This document shows positions 29,196-39,371 of a DNA stretch of 64,000 nucleotides, piece by piece (position 1 is the first letter of the stretch; every line of letters starts with the position of its first letter). The position numbers and the translations under genes were made by a program. The notes under the pieces are model-generated. The model made no database searches. It saw only the letters and a list, made by a program, of their open reading frames with translations, and was not told the origin of the DNA. The DNA is from Entomohabitans teleogrylli (GTDB lineage Bacteria; Pseudomonadota; Gammaproteobacteria; Enterobacterales; Enterobacteriaceae): assembly GCF_001484765.1 (NCBI RefSeq), contig NZ_KQ947379.1, positions 62,001-126,000 of the forward strand, given 5' to 3'.

Positions 29196-30404
29196 TTAAC
29201 CTACCATATTGTTGAGCTGAAGAAGTGGCTGCAATATGGACAACACGATAAATAACACGACCGTTGCCATTGTCACCACCAGAGCCGGTTCAAATACCGA
29301 CAGCGTTAAGGTAATTCGGTGTTGCAGCGCCGATTCCTGATTTTCCGCGGCGCGTTCCATTAATGGACCAAGTTCGCCGCTCTCTTCCCCCGAGGCGATC
29401 ATATACAGCATGGTGGGCGGGAATAAGCGCGCCTGTTCCAGCGCCGCATATAATGACGCCCCCTGGCGTACGGTATCCGCCGCTTGCTCCAGTAACTGGC
29501 GGGCATAGAGATTTTCGATGCCGTCCATGGCGATATACATACCCTCCAGCAGGGGAACACTACTGGCCTGCAGGATACTCAGGGTGCGGATATAGCGGGC
29601 GCTGTTAATCGCGCAAACCAGCTTTTTCAACGGCGAGCGCTTCACCAGCCATGCGTGGAATGCGAAGCGATTTTTCTCTTTTTTCAGCCAGGTTTTAAAT
29701 ACCGCCAGCGCCCCCGCCAGTCCCCCGCCGATATACAGACCCCAGGCCTGTAAAAAATCGCTCACGGCGATCAGCGTGCGGGTGGTTATCGGTAGCTGCT
29801 GCTTCATATGGGTAAACTGATCGATAACCTGCGGCACCACCGCCACCAGCAAAATACAGATCACCGCTGTCGCCACCACCGTCAGGGTGATCGGGTAGAC
29901 CATCGCCTGCGACAGTTTGCTTTTCATCTTCTGGCGCTGCTCGTTGTACTCCGCGAGTTTTTCCAGCACATCGCCGAGATGGCCGGTTTTCTCCCCCGCC
30001 ATCACCAGGGTGCAGTACAACTTGTCGAAGGTGCGCGGAAACTGGCTAAACGCATCAAACAGGGTGTGGCCTTCCACCACCTTGTCGCGTATCGCGGTAA
30101 CCATCGCCGCCAGTTTTTTATCCTCGGTCTGGCGGGAAATCGCCTTCAGCGCGCTTTCCAGCGGCAGCGCGGCATTCACCAGCGTCGACAACTGGCGAGT
30201 AAACATCGACAGTACCGGCGTGGAGAGCTTCACCCCTGTCCGGGTTTTCTTTTCCGCCGCCCGTTCGCTGGTCGGCTCAATGCTCACCGGCATCAGATTC
30301 TGCTCGCGCAGTGCCTGGCGCGCCTGTTTAAGCCCCTCGGCCTGTAGAGTACCGCGCTGGGTTTTCCCGGCGGCGTTGGTGGCGGTCCATGCGTACCAGG
30401 CCAT
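29196..30404 (-). CDS. gspF: T2SS inner membrane platform protein F
   Basis: The 402-residue protein has two repeated cytoplasmic GspF domains (about 65-190 and 270-390) and three membrane helices (about 170-195, 215-240, 370-395). It couples GspE turnover to pseudopilus growth. Its start overlaps the gspE stop by one base. Confidence 0.94.
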   Translation of the reverse strand: MAWYAWTATNAAGKTQRGTLQAEGLKQARQALREQNLMPVSIEPTSERAAEKKTRTGVKLSTPVLSMFTRQLSTLVNAALPLESALKAISRQTEDKKLAAMVTAIRDKVVEGHTLFDAFSQFPRTFDKLYCTLVMAGEKTGHLGDVLEKLAEYNEQRQKMKSKLSQAMVYPITLTVVATAVICILLVAVVPQVIDQFTHMKQQLPITTRTLIAVSDFLQAWGLYIGGGLAGALAVFKTWLKKEKNRFAFHAWLVKRSPLKKLVCAINSARYIRTLSILQASSVPLLEGMYIAMDGIENLYARQLLEQAADTVRQGASLYAALEQARLFPPTMLYMIASGEESGELGPLMERAAENQESALQHRITLTLSVFEPALVVTMATVVLFIVLSILQPLLQLNNMVG

Positions 30405-31882
30405 TATTCATCGCCTCCGCGCTCGGCGGTGACGCGCATCACCTCCTCCAGAGAGGTAATACCGCTGACCACTTTCAGCAGCCCGTTTTCCCGCAGGCTG
30501 TAAGCCTGTTTAAACAGCTGCGTTTCGATAGCCATCTCATCTTTATCTTCATGGATGGCGCGGCGCATCGCGCTGTCCACCACCAGAAATTCATGGATCC
30601 CGGCGCGTCCCTGATAACCGCTCTGCCGGCAGTGCTCGCAGCCTACCGCGCGATAAATCGCCTGCGGTGGCTGTTCCATAAAGCTGAATAGCGCGTTTTC
30701 ATTGTCATCCAGCGCGCTGGTGGTGCGGCAATGGGGGCACAGCCGGCGCACCAGACGCTGGGCAATCACCCCCAGCAGCGATGAGCCGATTAAAAATGAC
30801 TCCAGCCCCATATCGCGCAGGCGGGTTATGGCCCCCGCCGCGCTATTGGTATGCAGGGTCGACATCACCAGATGGCCGGTCAGCGAGGCCTGGACGGCGA
30901 TTTGCGCCGTTTCGCCATCGCGAATTTCGCCGATCATCACCACGTCCGGGTCCTGGCGCAGGATCGCGCGCAGCCCGCGGGCAAACGTCATGTCGACGCG
31001 CGGATTCACCTGGGTTTGCCCGACCCCTTCCAGCTCATACTCAATAGGATCTTCAACCGTCAGAATATTGCGCTCATCGCCGTTCAGCGCCGACAGAATC
31101 GCGTACAGCGTGGTGCTTTTCCCGGAGCCCGTCGGGCCGGTTACCAGAATGATACCGTGCGGCCGGGCGATCAGGCCTTTAAGCTGTTGCAGCTCTTCGT
31201 CAATCAGGCCGAGTTTGTTGATATCCGGCTTCAGGTTGCTTTTATCCAGCAGACGCATCACCACTCGTTCGCCGTACTGCGACGGGATAGTGGAAACACG
31301 CACATCAATCGCTTTGCGGCCAATGCGCAGCGAGATACGGCCATCCTGCGGCAGGCGTTTTTCGGCAATGTCCAGCTTCGACATGACCTTGATCCTCGAT
31401 ACCAGCAGCGGCGCAAGCTTGCGCGCCGGCTGGAGCACCGGGCGCAATATGCCATCGACGCGAAAACGGATGCTCAGCGTACGCTCGAAGGTTTCGATAT
31501 GAATATCCGATGCCCCCTCTTTCACCGCTTCGCCGAGAATGGCGTTAATTAAGCGAATAACCGGCGAGTTTTCATCGTTATCCAGCAGATCTTCGTTATC
31601 CGGAATCTCCTCGGTTAACGCCATCAGGTCGATATCGGCGTCGATATCATCCACCAGCTGTTGCGCTACGCCACTGGTTTGCTGCCAGATTTTAGCCAGC
31701 ATCTCTTCAAATGCTTCCGGCGCCAGCATCACCGGCGTGAAGGAGCGCGCCAGTACCCGGCGCATTTCCAGCAGCGCAAACGCCGGCGCATCATCGCGGA
31801 TATACACCTCGTCCCGATGCAACAACACCCCATGCTGTTTTGCGTAACCGCTGCTGCATAAATATTTGCTGAGTTCGTCCAC
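30404..31882 (-). CDS. gspE: T2SS assembly ATPase E
   Basis: The 492-residue hexameric ATPase shows Walker [13 protein letters not shown] (about 260-271), Asp box TVEDPIEYE, Walker [14 protein letters not shown], a His box, and the zinc site CPHC...CEHC near the C-terminus (about 400-435). All motifs are intact, in contrast to GspA. It powers secretion from the cytoplasmic face of the inner membrane. Confidence 0.95.
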   Translation of the reverse strand: MDELSKYLCSSGYAKQHGVLLHRDEVYIRDDAPAFALLEMRRVLARSFTPVMLAPEAFEEMLAKIWQQTSGVAQQLVDDIDADIDLMALTEEIPDNEDLLDNDENSPVIRLINAILGEAVKEGASDIHIETFERTLSIRFRVDGILRPVLQPARKLAPLLVSRIKVMSKLDIAEKRLPQDGRISLRIGRKAIDVRVSTIPSQYGERVVMRLLDKSNLKPDINKLGLIDEELQQLKGLIARPHGIILVTGPTGSGKSTTLYAILSALNGDERNILTVEDPIEYELEGVGQTQVNPRVDMTFARGLRAILRQDPDVVMIGEIRDGETAQIAVQASLTGHLVMSTLHTNSAAGAITRLRDMGLESFLIGSSLLGVIAQRLVRRLCPHCRTTSALDDNENALFSFMEQPPQAIYRAVGCEHCRQSGYQGRAGIHEFLVVDSAMRRAIHEDKDEMAIETQLFKQAYSLRENGLLKVVSGITSLEEVMRVTAERGGDE

Positions 31883-31896
31883 GCAACACTCCTGGA

Positions 31897-33834
31897 TTAA
31901 CCTTTAAACGGATTACGCGCCGTTGACGATGTCGATACCGCATGGCTGGTCGCCGGCGGCGGCGATGACAGATCCGGGAAAGCCGGCAGAACGGCATTAT
32001 CGCCCGGTTCCACAATACCCAATTTGCCCTCTTCCACGCGCTGCTGCTGGCGAGCGCGAATCTGGTCATATTTCTCTTTCGACGCCGCGCTGTAGTTGTC
32101 GTCATCACGCAATACGGTGGTGTGAATAAACACCATCAGGTTGCGCTTCGAGGTGTCCTGCGAGGTGTAGCGGAACAGTTGACCCACCAGCGGAATGTCG
32201 CCGAGCAGCGGGACTTTCGAGACATTCTGTTTGGTGACGTTTTCCATCAACCCGCCCAGCACCACGGTCTGGCCGCTGTGGACCATCACTTCGTTATTGA
32301 TAGTCCGGGTGTTGAACGTCGGGCCAAGGCTGGAATCTTCGGTTGAATTCGCATCAACGCTGGAAACTTCCTGCTCAATCTTCATGTGGATCATGTCGCC
32401 GTCGTTAATCTGCGGCACAATCTTCAGTTTGGTCCCCACTGTCTTGCGTTCAACGGTGTTAAACACGTTGTCGCCAGTGGTGGTCTGCGAGCCGGAAAGC
32501 ACCGGCACATCCTGGCCGACGTTAAACGACGCTTCTTTGTTATCCAGCGTCACCACGCTGGGGGTGGACAGAATGTCGTTTTTACCGCTGTTCGACAGCG
32601 CGGTTAGCAGAGCGCCAAAATCGCCGTTAAAGAAACCGGTCGCCAGGCCGGTAAAACTGGCGCCTTTGATGTTGCCATTCTTGATTTGGCTGATAGGCAG
32701 CCCGGTGGAACCAAACTGCACGCCGCCGTGTTTACTGGTCCACTGAACGCCGAGATCGAGACCGGAACCGTCCTGGACTTCAGCGATAATGGCTTCCACC
32801 AGCACCTGGGGACGGCGAATATCCAGTTTATCGATCACTTTTTCCAGTGAGTTCATGACATTAGGCTGCGCGGTGATTACCAGAGAGTTGGTAGCCTCAT
32901 CCGCCGTAATGTTCAGATCCGTCGGCGCGGATGGCGATTTGCCCTTAACCGCGCCCGGTTTGTCTTTCAGTTGCTCGCCGATACCCGTTAATACCGGTAC
33001 TACTTTGGCGGCATTAGCATATTTGAGGTAGAAGACGCGGGTATTGCCCTCGTTGTTCTGTTCACGATCGAGCTGGCTTATCAATGCCCGGGTGCGCTGG
33101 CGGGCATCCTGCATCCCGCTGATGACCAGACTGTTGGTTTCAGTGTCAGCCACCACTTTGGTCGACAGTTGCGGCGCGTTCTGTCCCTTCTGCTCTTCGT
33201 TGTTGAGGGTATTCAACATATCGGCAAGCTCTTTTGCCGAGGCGTAACGCAGCGGGACAATTTCCCGACGCTGCATCCCGGAGTGGTCGACGCGCTCAAC
33301 CAGGTCCACCAGGCGATTGACGACCGACGCTTTACCGGTCAGCAGCAGCACATTCGAAGGTTCAAAATGCACCACATTGCCGATGCCCGAAGCGTCATTC
33401 AACTGGCGCAGCAAAGGCGCCAGCTCACGCACCGGTACATTTTCCATACGCACAACCCGGGTGATGATCTCATCGCCTTTACCGGGATTTTTACTGTCCG
33501 CCAGCGGCGCTCCGGCGGTGCGCGCGACTGAAGAACGGACGATTTTAATCATTCCGTTATCCATCGGAATGGCGGACAGACCGTATAAATCCAGCACACT
33601 CAGGAAAAACTGGTAATATTCATCCTCGGTGAGCACATTATAAGTGCGTACCGAGACGGTTCCCTGAACAGAAGGGTCGACCAGAATAGTTTTATTCAGA
33701 TTACGACTCACTGTATCAATGAATTCGCGAATATCCGTATTTTTAAAGCTGGCGCTAAAATTTGCCGCCTGCAGCGAGCCGGAAAATAGCGACAGCGCCG
33801 TCAGCGCTGCGCAAGCCCACGGTAATTTTTTCAT
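31897..33834 (-). CDS. gspD: T2SS outer membrane secretin D
   Basis: From the ATG at 33834 ([20 protein letters not shown]) the protein is 645 residues with a Sec signal, periplasmic domains N0-N3 (about 28-330) and the secretin domain (about 335-590, with [16 protein letters not shown]). A short Ser/Pro-rich tail follows. In-frame starts up to 33864 would overlap gspC and precede the signal peptide, so they are not favoured. It forms the exit channel. Confidence 0.94.
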   Translation of the reverse strand: MKKLPWACAALTALSLFSGSLQAANFSASFKNTDIREFIDTVSRNLNKTILVDPSVQGTVSVRTYNVLTEDEYYQFFLSVLDLYGLSAIPMDNGMIKIVRSSVARTAGAPLADSKNPGKGDEIITRVVRMENVPVRELAPLLRQLNDASGIGNVVHFEPSNVLLLTGKASVVNRLVDLVERVDHSGMQRREIVPLRYASAKELADMLNTLNNEEQKGQNAPQLSTKVVADTETNSLVISGMQDARQRTRALISQLDREQNNEGNTRVFYLKYANAAKVVPVLTGIGEQLKDKPGAVKGKSPSAPTDLNITADEATNSLVITAQPNVMNSLEKVIDKLDIRRPQVLVEAIIAEVQDGSGLDLGVQWTSKHGGVQFGSTGLPISQIKNGNIKGASFTGLATGFFNGDFGALLTALSNSGKNDILSTPSVVTLDNKEASFNVGQDVPVLSGSQTTTGDNVFNTVERKTVGTKLKIVPQINDGDMIHMKIEQEVSSVDANSTEDSSLGPTFNTRTINNEVMVHSGQTVVLGGLMENVTKQNVSKVPLLGDIPLVGQLFRYTSQDTSKRNLMVFIHTTVLRDDDNYSAASKEKYDQIRARQQQRVEEGKLGIVEPGDNAVLPAFPDLSSPPPATSHAVSTSSTARNPFKG

Positions 33835-33844
33835 GACATTACAC

Positions 33845-34618
33845 TCATTCATTGTTGAGAACATTAATCCTTATGTTTTCAAGATGCGTATTACGCCTGA
33901 CGACGATTTGCGCTTCTCTCATTTTTGACCAGTTGGCAATGATATTTTTCGCCTGCTGGTCCTGCGTCATATCGGCGGCATTGATGCGGACCACCACATC
34001 GTTTTTTTCCAGGCCGCTATGATTAAAAAAATCAGACGCATTTTTTGGATTAATTTTATAACCGGCCAGATGGCCCTCGCGGATATACGGTTTCAGCACC
34101 AGATAATCATCAAGATGCAGACTTTCCAGACTGCTGCGTTTTGGCGCCGCGCTCTGCGGCTCAGCGCCAGTGACGCCTTTAAAATAGTCCGGTTTTTTAA
34201 GCGCCAGCGTCTGAGTAGCGCCGCCATAGTGAACCACCACGCTGTCGCGATTAATGGCCTCTATCCAGGTATCATCATAGCCGGCAAGAGCTTCCCCTTC
34301 GCGGTAGCTCTGTTGGCCGGCGCTGGTTTTTATCATGGCAAATGAAAGCCAGGGCTCATCGCTACTGACGATCCCCTCCACTTCGGCTACCAGCGGCTTT
34401 TTAGTTTCAGAGGCGGCGTTATTCTGCGCCGCCGCAGGCTGAAACAGCGTAAAGGCTTGCGCCGCGCGCGCCGGACGCGGCGCCGGCTCAGCGCCGTCCA
34501 GATTATCCGCGGCGCGCTGGTACGCCTTACAGACCACATACCCCTGTTGCCCGCTCACCAGCAGCACGATAAACATGATGCAGGGCGCAACAAACCGGGA
34601 ATAAAACTCCATTCTCAT
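33845..34618 (-). CDS. gspC: T2SS inner membrane protein C
   Basis: The 257-residue protein has one N-terminal membrane helix (about 9-30), a Pro/Ala-rich linker, an HR domain (about 85-150, EVEGIVSSDEPWLSFAMIK) that binds GspD N0, and a C-terminal PDZ-like domain (about 180-255) that helps choose substrates. First gene of the operon, divergent from gspA. Confidence 0.92.
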   Translation of the reverse strand: MRMEFYSRFVAPCIMFIVLLVSGQQGYVVCKAYQRAADNLDGAEPAPRPARAAQAFTLFQPAAAQNNAASETKKPLVAEVEGIVSSDEPWLSFAMIKTSAGQQSYREGEALAGYDDTWIEAINRDSVVVHYGGATQTLALKKPDYFKGVTGAEPQSAAPKRSSLESLHLDDYLVLKPYIREGHLAGYKINPKNASDFFNHSGLEKNDVVVRINAADMTQDQQAKNIIANWSKMREAQIVVRRNTHLENIRINVLNNE

Positions 34619-35008
34619 GGTTTAACCAACCTTTATAGCACCGTTACCAGCGGCGTAATCTCGCCCTGATGCGGGAGTCATATTTGTTGAGCGAATATTA
34701 ATGTGGCAGCTAAAACGGTACTACTTTTGTAGCTGCTAACTTTACGGTAAATAATCGTTGACAGGCGGTTATGAGTCTGACAGGAAGGCGAGAATATTTT
34801 TCTCCACCATGGTTGATTGCTATTCAGGCGGCTTTCTTTTAATTTTCCCGGTGACAACATCGCCTGCCGCAGATGTATTAACGCATTGTTAATTGCGCAG
34901 TGAATAGCGTAATTAACCACACCGTCGCCGGGCTGACGTTATAAAAATAACGCCGCCGGTAATATGAATAACCCGTAATCCGTTACTGAACCGAGCGATC
35001 AAGATTCT
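34619..35008. other. 390-base divergent promoter region gspC / gspA
   Basis: No gene is visible. The left part is AT-rich and has an inverted repeat GCAGCTA (34706-34712) and TAGCTGC (34730-34736), and a TTGACA at 34758-34763 without a good -10. The promoters for both T2SS units must lie here; the inverted repeat is the best candidate for a regulator site. Confidence 0.5.
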
Positions 35009-36583
35009 ATGTACCTGAATCATTTTAATTTCAATACACTGCCATTTCAGCGGGTAACGCGCCCGGCGGGGGCGTTTTTCGTCGACTATCACCAGGATGT
35101 CTATACCCTGCTGGAGGAGAAGACCCGTATTCCGGGGTTGGTGGGACTATTTTCAGATGATGAAACGCTGTTAAAACAATTCACGGATAAGCTCAGCGCC
35201 GGTCACGCCACGACATTAACAGTGAATGCTTTCCCGAAACTTTCCGCCGAGACCCTGTTATATAAACTCAACCCGACGGCGCAACAGGCGGCTCTGCCGG
35301 TTCATGTCATTGATGCGTCACTCGAGCAGTGGCGCGCCCGGGCAACGGCCAAAAAACCGGGAGCGTTGATTATCCTTAACACCCTGCACGCCATGCGCGA
35401 CGGCTGCTGGAAGATCCTCGGTATGCTGCTGGCGCGCGCCGAAGAGCTGTCGTTTCCGTTAACCATTTTACTTACCGGCGCTCCAAACCAGCTGGCGCGC
35501 ATCGTCAGCGTCCCCGGCCTTAACCAACGGCTCCACACCCGCCATCTGCTGCGCCCGCTTTCGCGCGCCGAGAGCCGGGAATATCTCCAGCGGCAGTTAA
35601 CCGAACACGGCGCCGGGTCGGCCCCCTTCAGCGCCGGGCGCGGGCGGAAATTGTATGCAATGACCCGGGGAAACATTACCCGGCTCAATAAACTGGCCCA
35701 TCTGGCGCTGCTGGCCGCCTGGACCGAGCGGGCGCCACAGGTCAGCGCTCGCCACCTGCGCCTGGCGGCGAGCGAAGTGTTACCCTCGCGTCTGGCGCTG
35801 AAAAAACTGGCGACCCTCGGCCTGCTAAGCGCAGTAGTTTGCGCCGCCGTCGGCTGGCGCCTGCCCGCATCGCAGCAGGCCTGGCTGCCATTTACCCTGC
35901 CGGTACCGGCAAGCTGGCACCGACCCGCGCCACAGGCCGCGCCGCCGGCGCCGTCGATCGACAACGAAGTGGTGAATTTCGCCGATGCTATGCATCAGCT
36001 GTATAAGATGTGGGGTTACGAAGCCAGCGGCGATGACACGCTGTGCCAGAACGCCAGCCGGGTCGGCCTGATGTGCAAACAGGGTAGCGCGCCGCTGGCG
36101 GAGCTGGAAAAAGAGGGTTATCCATGGATCGGCGAGATACGCGATGGCGGCCATCTCAATTATGTCGTGATTGCCCGGGCGGATAACACATCGCTCGATC
36201 TGCTGCTCAACGACCGTACCTGGCAGGTAACGCATGACTGGTTCGTCACTCACGCCACTGGCAACTACACCCTGCTGCACCGCCTGACGCCGGATGGCCA
36301 TGACAATATCAGCGCCGCCAGCAGCGCGCGGGATATCGCCTGGCTGGATACCCAGCTCGGCCAGGCGCTGAAGCGTCCGCCCACCCACAGTAGCGCCTGG
36401 ACCAGTAGCCTGGTACAGCGGATCCGCGATTTCCAGCATCGCGTGGGCATACATGCTGACGGTATTCCCGGCGAAGATACCTTAATTTATTTGATGCGCG
36501 CGACCAATATGACGCCAGCCATCGCCACCGACGTCCAGCCCGCCGAACGGGACATAGCCACACAGCAAGGGAAAACATCCTGA
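35009..36583 (+). CDS. gspA: GspA-type T2SS accessory protein with degenerate ATPase domain
   Basis: The 524-residue protein has an ExeA/GspA-like AAA domain (about 1-265), one membrane helix (about 270-290, LGLLSAVVCAAVGW), a periplasmic domain and a C-terminal peptidoglycan-binding motif (about 470-500, RIRDFQHRVGIHADGIPG). The expected P-loop position reads GLFSDDETLL (about 46-55) with no GKT, and the Walker B region reads ALIILNTLHAM with no acidic pair. GspAB helps place the secretin through the cell wall. ATP use is unlikely here. It overlaps gspB by one base. Confidence 0.88.
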   Translation: MYLNHFNFNTLPFQRVTRPAGAFFVDYHQDVYTLLEEKTRIPGLVGLFSDDETLLKQFTDKLSAGHATTLTVNAFPKLSAETLLYKLNPTAQQAALPVHVIDASLEQWRARATAKKPGALIILNTLHAMRDGCWKILGMLLARAEELSFPLTILLTGAPNQLARIVSVPGLNQRLHTRHLLRPLSRAESREYLQRQLTEHGAGSAPFSAGRGRKLYAMTRGNITRLNKLAHLALLAAWTERAPQVSARHLRLAASEVLPSRLALKKLATLGLLSAVVCAAVGWRLPASQQAWLPFTLPVPASWHRPAPQAAPPAPSIDNEVVNFADAMHQLYKMWGYEASGDDTLCQNASRVGLMCKQGSAPLAELEKEGYPWIGEIRDGGHLNYVVIARADNTSLDLLLNDRTWQVTHDWFVTHATGNYTLLHRLTPDGHDNISAASSARDIAWLDTQLGQALKRPPTHSSAWTSSLVQRIRDFQHRVGIHADGIPGEDTLIYLMRATNMTPAIATDVQPAERDIATQQGKTS

Positions 36584-37392
36584 TGTCTACTATTTGCCTG
36601 GCCGCACACCGTAGCTATACCACGGGGGATGCAGTCTATTTTACCTGGCGGGTGCCGGGTCTACGCAAATGCTGCGCCGGCGCGTTTTACTGGCTGACTG
36701 GCGCTTGTCTGCTGGTGGCCGCCGGTCTGTACGCGCACCTCTACTGGCAATACCGACACCCACCCACGCCTGCGCCGGCGCGTAAAGTCGCGGATGCGCC
36801 GACCCGATTGTCGCCCATGCATTATGTGCTGGTGACCAAACCTTTTCCCGACCGACAAGCGACGCCGGAGCCTGATGCCGCACCGCCGCCCGATACCATG
36901 CCCCACGACATCCTGCCGGATGACAGTGCCGAGGATAACGACTGGACCCATACACCGGACGGCGCATTAGCCACCCATACGCTGCCGCCCGCGGCGGATC
37001 AATCGCTTTCGCTCAAAGAGCGGCTATTAAAAGCGTTGCAGGAACAGCAGCGGGAATATCCGCCCTCTGCGCAGAGCGATAGTGCAACGTCGCCGGAAGA
37101 GATGCCCGCCGGGGAGCAGGATGGCACCGGAAAGAGCCCTTATCCGCCGTTAAGCAGTCAATTACAAAGCGTGCAGCGACAGGTGCCCGCGCTGAATTAT
37201 CAGTCGCACCTCTATTCATCAGATGCGCCGCTAAGCAAAGTGGTGATTAATGGCAAGACGTATCACTGCGGCGATAAACTGACACCCGAAGTCACGATTT
37301 ATGATATTCAACCCCAGACGCTCACGCTGTCGCTGAGTGGACATTATTATACCCTGCCGGCCCTGAAAAACTGGCAACCGCCAGTGTCATAA
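36583..37392 (+). CDS. gspB: GspB-type T2SS accessory protein
   Basis: The 269-residue protein has one membrane helix (about 34-52, YWLTGACLLVAAGLYAHLYW), a long Pro/Ala-rich periplasmic linker and a C-terminal GspB domain (about 200-265, LNYQSHLYSSDAPLSKVVIN). It partners GspA to set the secretin in the wall and outer membrane. The linker is low-complexity and longer than usual. Confidence 0.88.
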   Translation: MSTICLAAHRSYTTGDAVYFTWRVPGLRKCCAGAFYWLTGACLLVAAGLYAHLYWQYRHPPTPAPARKVADAPTRLSPMHYVLVTKPFPDRQATPEPDAAPPPDTMPHDILPDDSAEDNDWTHTPDGALATHTLPPAADQSLSLKERLLKALQEQQREYPPSAQSDSATSPEEMPAGEQDGTGKSPYPPLSSQLQSVQRQVPALNYQSHLYSSDAPLSKVVINGKTYHCGDKLTPEVTIYDIQPQTLTLSLSGHYYTLPALKNWQPPVS

Positions 37393-37465
37393 ATAACGAC
37401 TCCCTGCATCAGCAAGGAGTGATCTTAAAGCGTCAGAGAGGAGACAGATGTGAGATGTTAACGCA

Positions 37466-38089
37466 TTAATATTTTTCGGGCAGCGTATTCAGCTTAACCA
37501 GGCGCCCTTTTTCGATCACCACATATTGGCCTTTTTTCAGCTCGGAAAGAATTTTGATGATCGTACTGCGGGCCAGATTGGTATATTCCTGAATATAATC
37601 ATAAACGTTAATATCACGTTTATAGAGCGCCATCAGTTCGTTGATTTCGATAAGAAACTCGCGAATGATGGTATACGCGCTGCGCGCCACCAGCATGTCA
37701 TCGCGCTTGTTCAGGATACAGATGTACCATGATAAAACTTTGGTTAACTCCAGCCAGCACTGGTGATGGGCAATCAGTTGCAAAAACGCCTCTTTCGGGA
37801 CGATACGCACTACCGTATCGGCACAGGCGACGCCGATTATCTGATCGGTTTGATAGAAGATATTGCCAAGGCCAAAAATCATATTACTGCGCAGTGGGAA
37901 CATACACAGTTCGTCAGACCGGCGGCGAAACTCCATTTCCCCATTGAGAATCACATAAAGATTCCCTGAATCGGCGCTGGAGATTCTTTGCCATTTCTTT
38001 AACGTTTTTTCTTCATAACCTTTGGTTAATTCAATAATCGTATTCAGCTCTGCGTCGGGTTTTAACGCTCTACCGTAAATGCTCAACAT
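37466..38089 (-). CDS. CRP-fold transcription regulator of the YaiV/IprA type
   Basis: From the ATG at 38089 (MLSIYGRALKPDAELN) the protein is 207 residues. The frame is open upstream only from a TTG (38140). Residues about 30-130 form a cyclic-nucleotide-like beta barrel (WQRISSADSGNLYVILNGEM), and the C-terminus is a winged helix (TNLARSTIIKILSELKKGQY). It lacks an obvious cAMP-binding signature. It is close to the YaiV/IprA group of enterobacterial regulators. Divergent placement before the fimbrial operon suggests it may control that operon. Confidence 0.8.
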   Translation of the reverse strand: MLSIYGRALKPDAELNTIIELTKGYEEKTLKKWQRISSADSGNLYVILNGEMEFRRRSDELCMFPLRSNMIFGLGNIFYQTDQIIGVACADTVVRIVPKEAFLQLIAHHQCWLELTKVLSWYICILNKRDDMLVARSAYTIIREFLIEINELMALYKRDINVYDYIQEYTNLARSTIIKILSELKKGQYVVIEKGRLVKLNTLPEKY

Positions 38090-38758
38090 GATTTTTCTAT
38101 ACCTATCGAAAATAAAACAATATGAAATTTCTCGCGACAATATGCTAACAAATTATCAACCTGAAATTTCTACTGTACTGTATGGAGGCATCATCATATG
38201 AAAATTAGCGAATGAAATGAGATGTTCGCCGGAAAGGAACGACAAAATATAATTTTCTTTTTATGAAACCAGGTAACTCGGACTAATCTTAGTTCAGAAA
38301 GGTTAAAAGTCAATCGCTATCTGAATAGTAATACTGTTGTTACACCTTAATATTTTGTTCTGCCATGATTTTTATCAGCAACCGCCATAGAAAAGCTTAT
38401 CATCGACATCTGTAACAGAATAGCGACTCCCCCGCCGACTGACGATATAAAAAAAGGGGTATGCAGAAGCCGCCATTCCAGCCCCAAACCCCTGTAACTC
38501 AATGAATTGCTGAAAATAAAAAAATTCAAGTAAAAAAGAAACCACTAATGTCTGCGCGAAGAGATTAATCCCGGCTGCGCTTCTGATTAAATAGCCCCCG
38601 GTTTGTGTTTCTGTCTTATTAAAACCTGGCCCGGCACAACTATTCCATTCACATTCCGTTAATTGCCCGCGCCCTATCAAGGCCCGGAATAGCGATATCA
38701 GATATCGCGAAGGGACAGGTTGTGCATGACTGTAAAGGAATTGACTAAGAGGTCTGTT
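38090..38758. other. 669-base AT-rich control region before the fimbrial operon
   Basis: No convincing gene is seen; the minus-strand frame at 38375-38680 has no ribosome site or family. The right end carries the perfect palindrome at 38692-38708 and the leader of the major fimbrial gene. The length and AT content fit a silenced, regulated fimbrial promoter (for example H-NS bound), which is inference. Confidence 0.55.
38692..38708. promoter_or_regulatory. Perfect 17-bp palindrome upstream of the major fimbrial gene
   Basis: GCGATATC-A-GATATCGC is perfectly symmetric and lies 50 bases before the start codon at 38759. It may be an operator or a leader hairpin. Confidence 0.55.
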
Positions 38759-39295
38759 ATGAGAAAGGTTGCTACGAGTTTGTTAATCGTCTCAACATTA
38801 TGTGGTTCAGCTTCAGCATTCGCTGTAACCAATGGCGAAGGTCAGGTTAACTTCAGCGGTGAAATTATCGATTCCGCCTGTGAAGTGGTCAATAATCTGA
38901 GCGATCCGCTGAATGTCACCATGGGTAAAGTATCGAAAACGGCGTTTACCGGCCTGGGATCCACGGCGGATACCACCCAATTCAATATTGAGTTAAAAAA
39001 CTGCCCTGAAACGGTAACCACGGCGGCCATTACCTTTGGCGGCACCCCCGACGCCGATAATGCCAATGTACTGGCGATCACCCCGGATACCGACGCGGCC
39101 AGCGGCGTGGCGCTGCAGTTGCTCGACGCATCGCAGCAGCCGCTCAACCTGTATACCGCTTCCAGGCCTTATCAACTCCAGTCGGGAACCGGGGTAAATA
39201 CCCTTGAGTTTGCGGCGCGCTACATTCAGACCAAATCGGAGATTGTCGCCGGACCGGCGAATTCGGTTTCCACCTTCACCGTGGTCTACAACTGA
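38759..39295 (+). CDS. Major fimbrial subunit
   Basis: From the ATG at 38759 (AGAGG site 7 bases upstream) the protein is 178 residues with a Sec signal (about 1-22, MRKVATSLLIVSTLCGSASA), a pilin domain with the disulfide pair (Cys in DSACEVV and KNCPET) and the C-terminal beta strand ending TFTVVYN with the penultimate Tyr. It forms the fimbrial shaft. The frame is open to 38720, but that would put the signal peptide too far in. A strong hairpin follows the stop. Confidence 0.9.
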   Translation: MRKVATSLLIVSTLCGSASAFAVTNGEGQVNFSGEIIDSACEVVNNLSDPLNVTMGKVSKTAFTGLGSTADTTQFNIELKNCPETVTTAAITFGGTPDADNANVLAITPDTDAASGVALQLLDASQQPLNLYTASRPYQLQSGTGVNTLEFAARYIQTKSEIVAGPANSVSTFTVVYN

Positions 39296-39309
39296 TCATT
39301 TCACTCCAG

Positions 39310-39346
39310 GATAGTGACTATTCAGCCGCGGCGAATAGCCACTATC
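39310..39346 (+). terminator. Attenuator-like hairpin after the major fimbrial gene
   Basis: GATAGTG-A-CTATTC and GAATAG-C-CACTATC form a 13-bp stem with one mismatch and a 9-base loop, followed by TCTCC. Such hairpins let the major subunit be made in excess over chaperone and usher. Confidence 0.65.
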
Positions 39347-39371
39347 TCTCCTGATTATTAAGAGAAAACAT

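Noticed and set aside
38375-38680. A 101-codon minus-strand frame before the fimbrial operon
   Set aside because: No ribosome site, no family and AT-rich promoter-like DNA.
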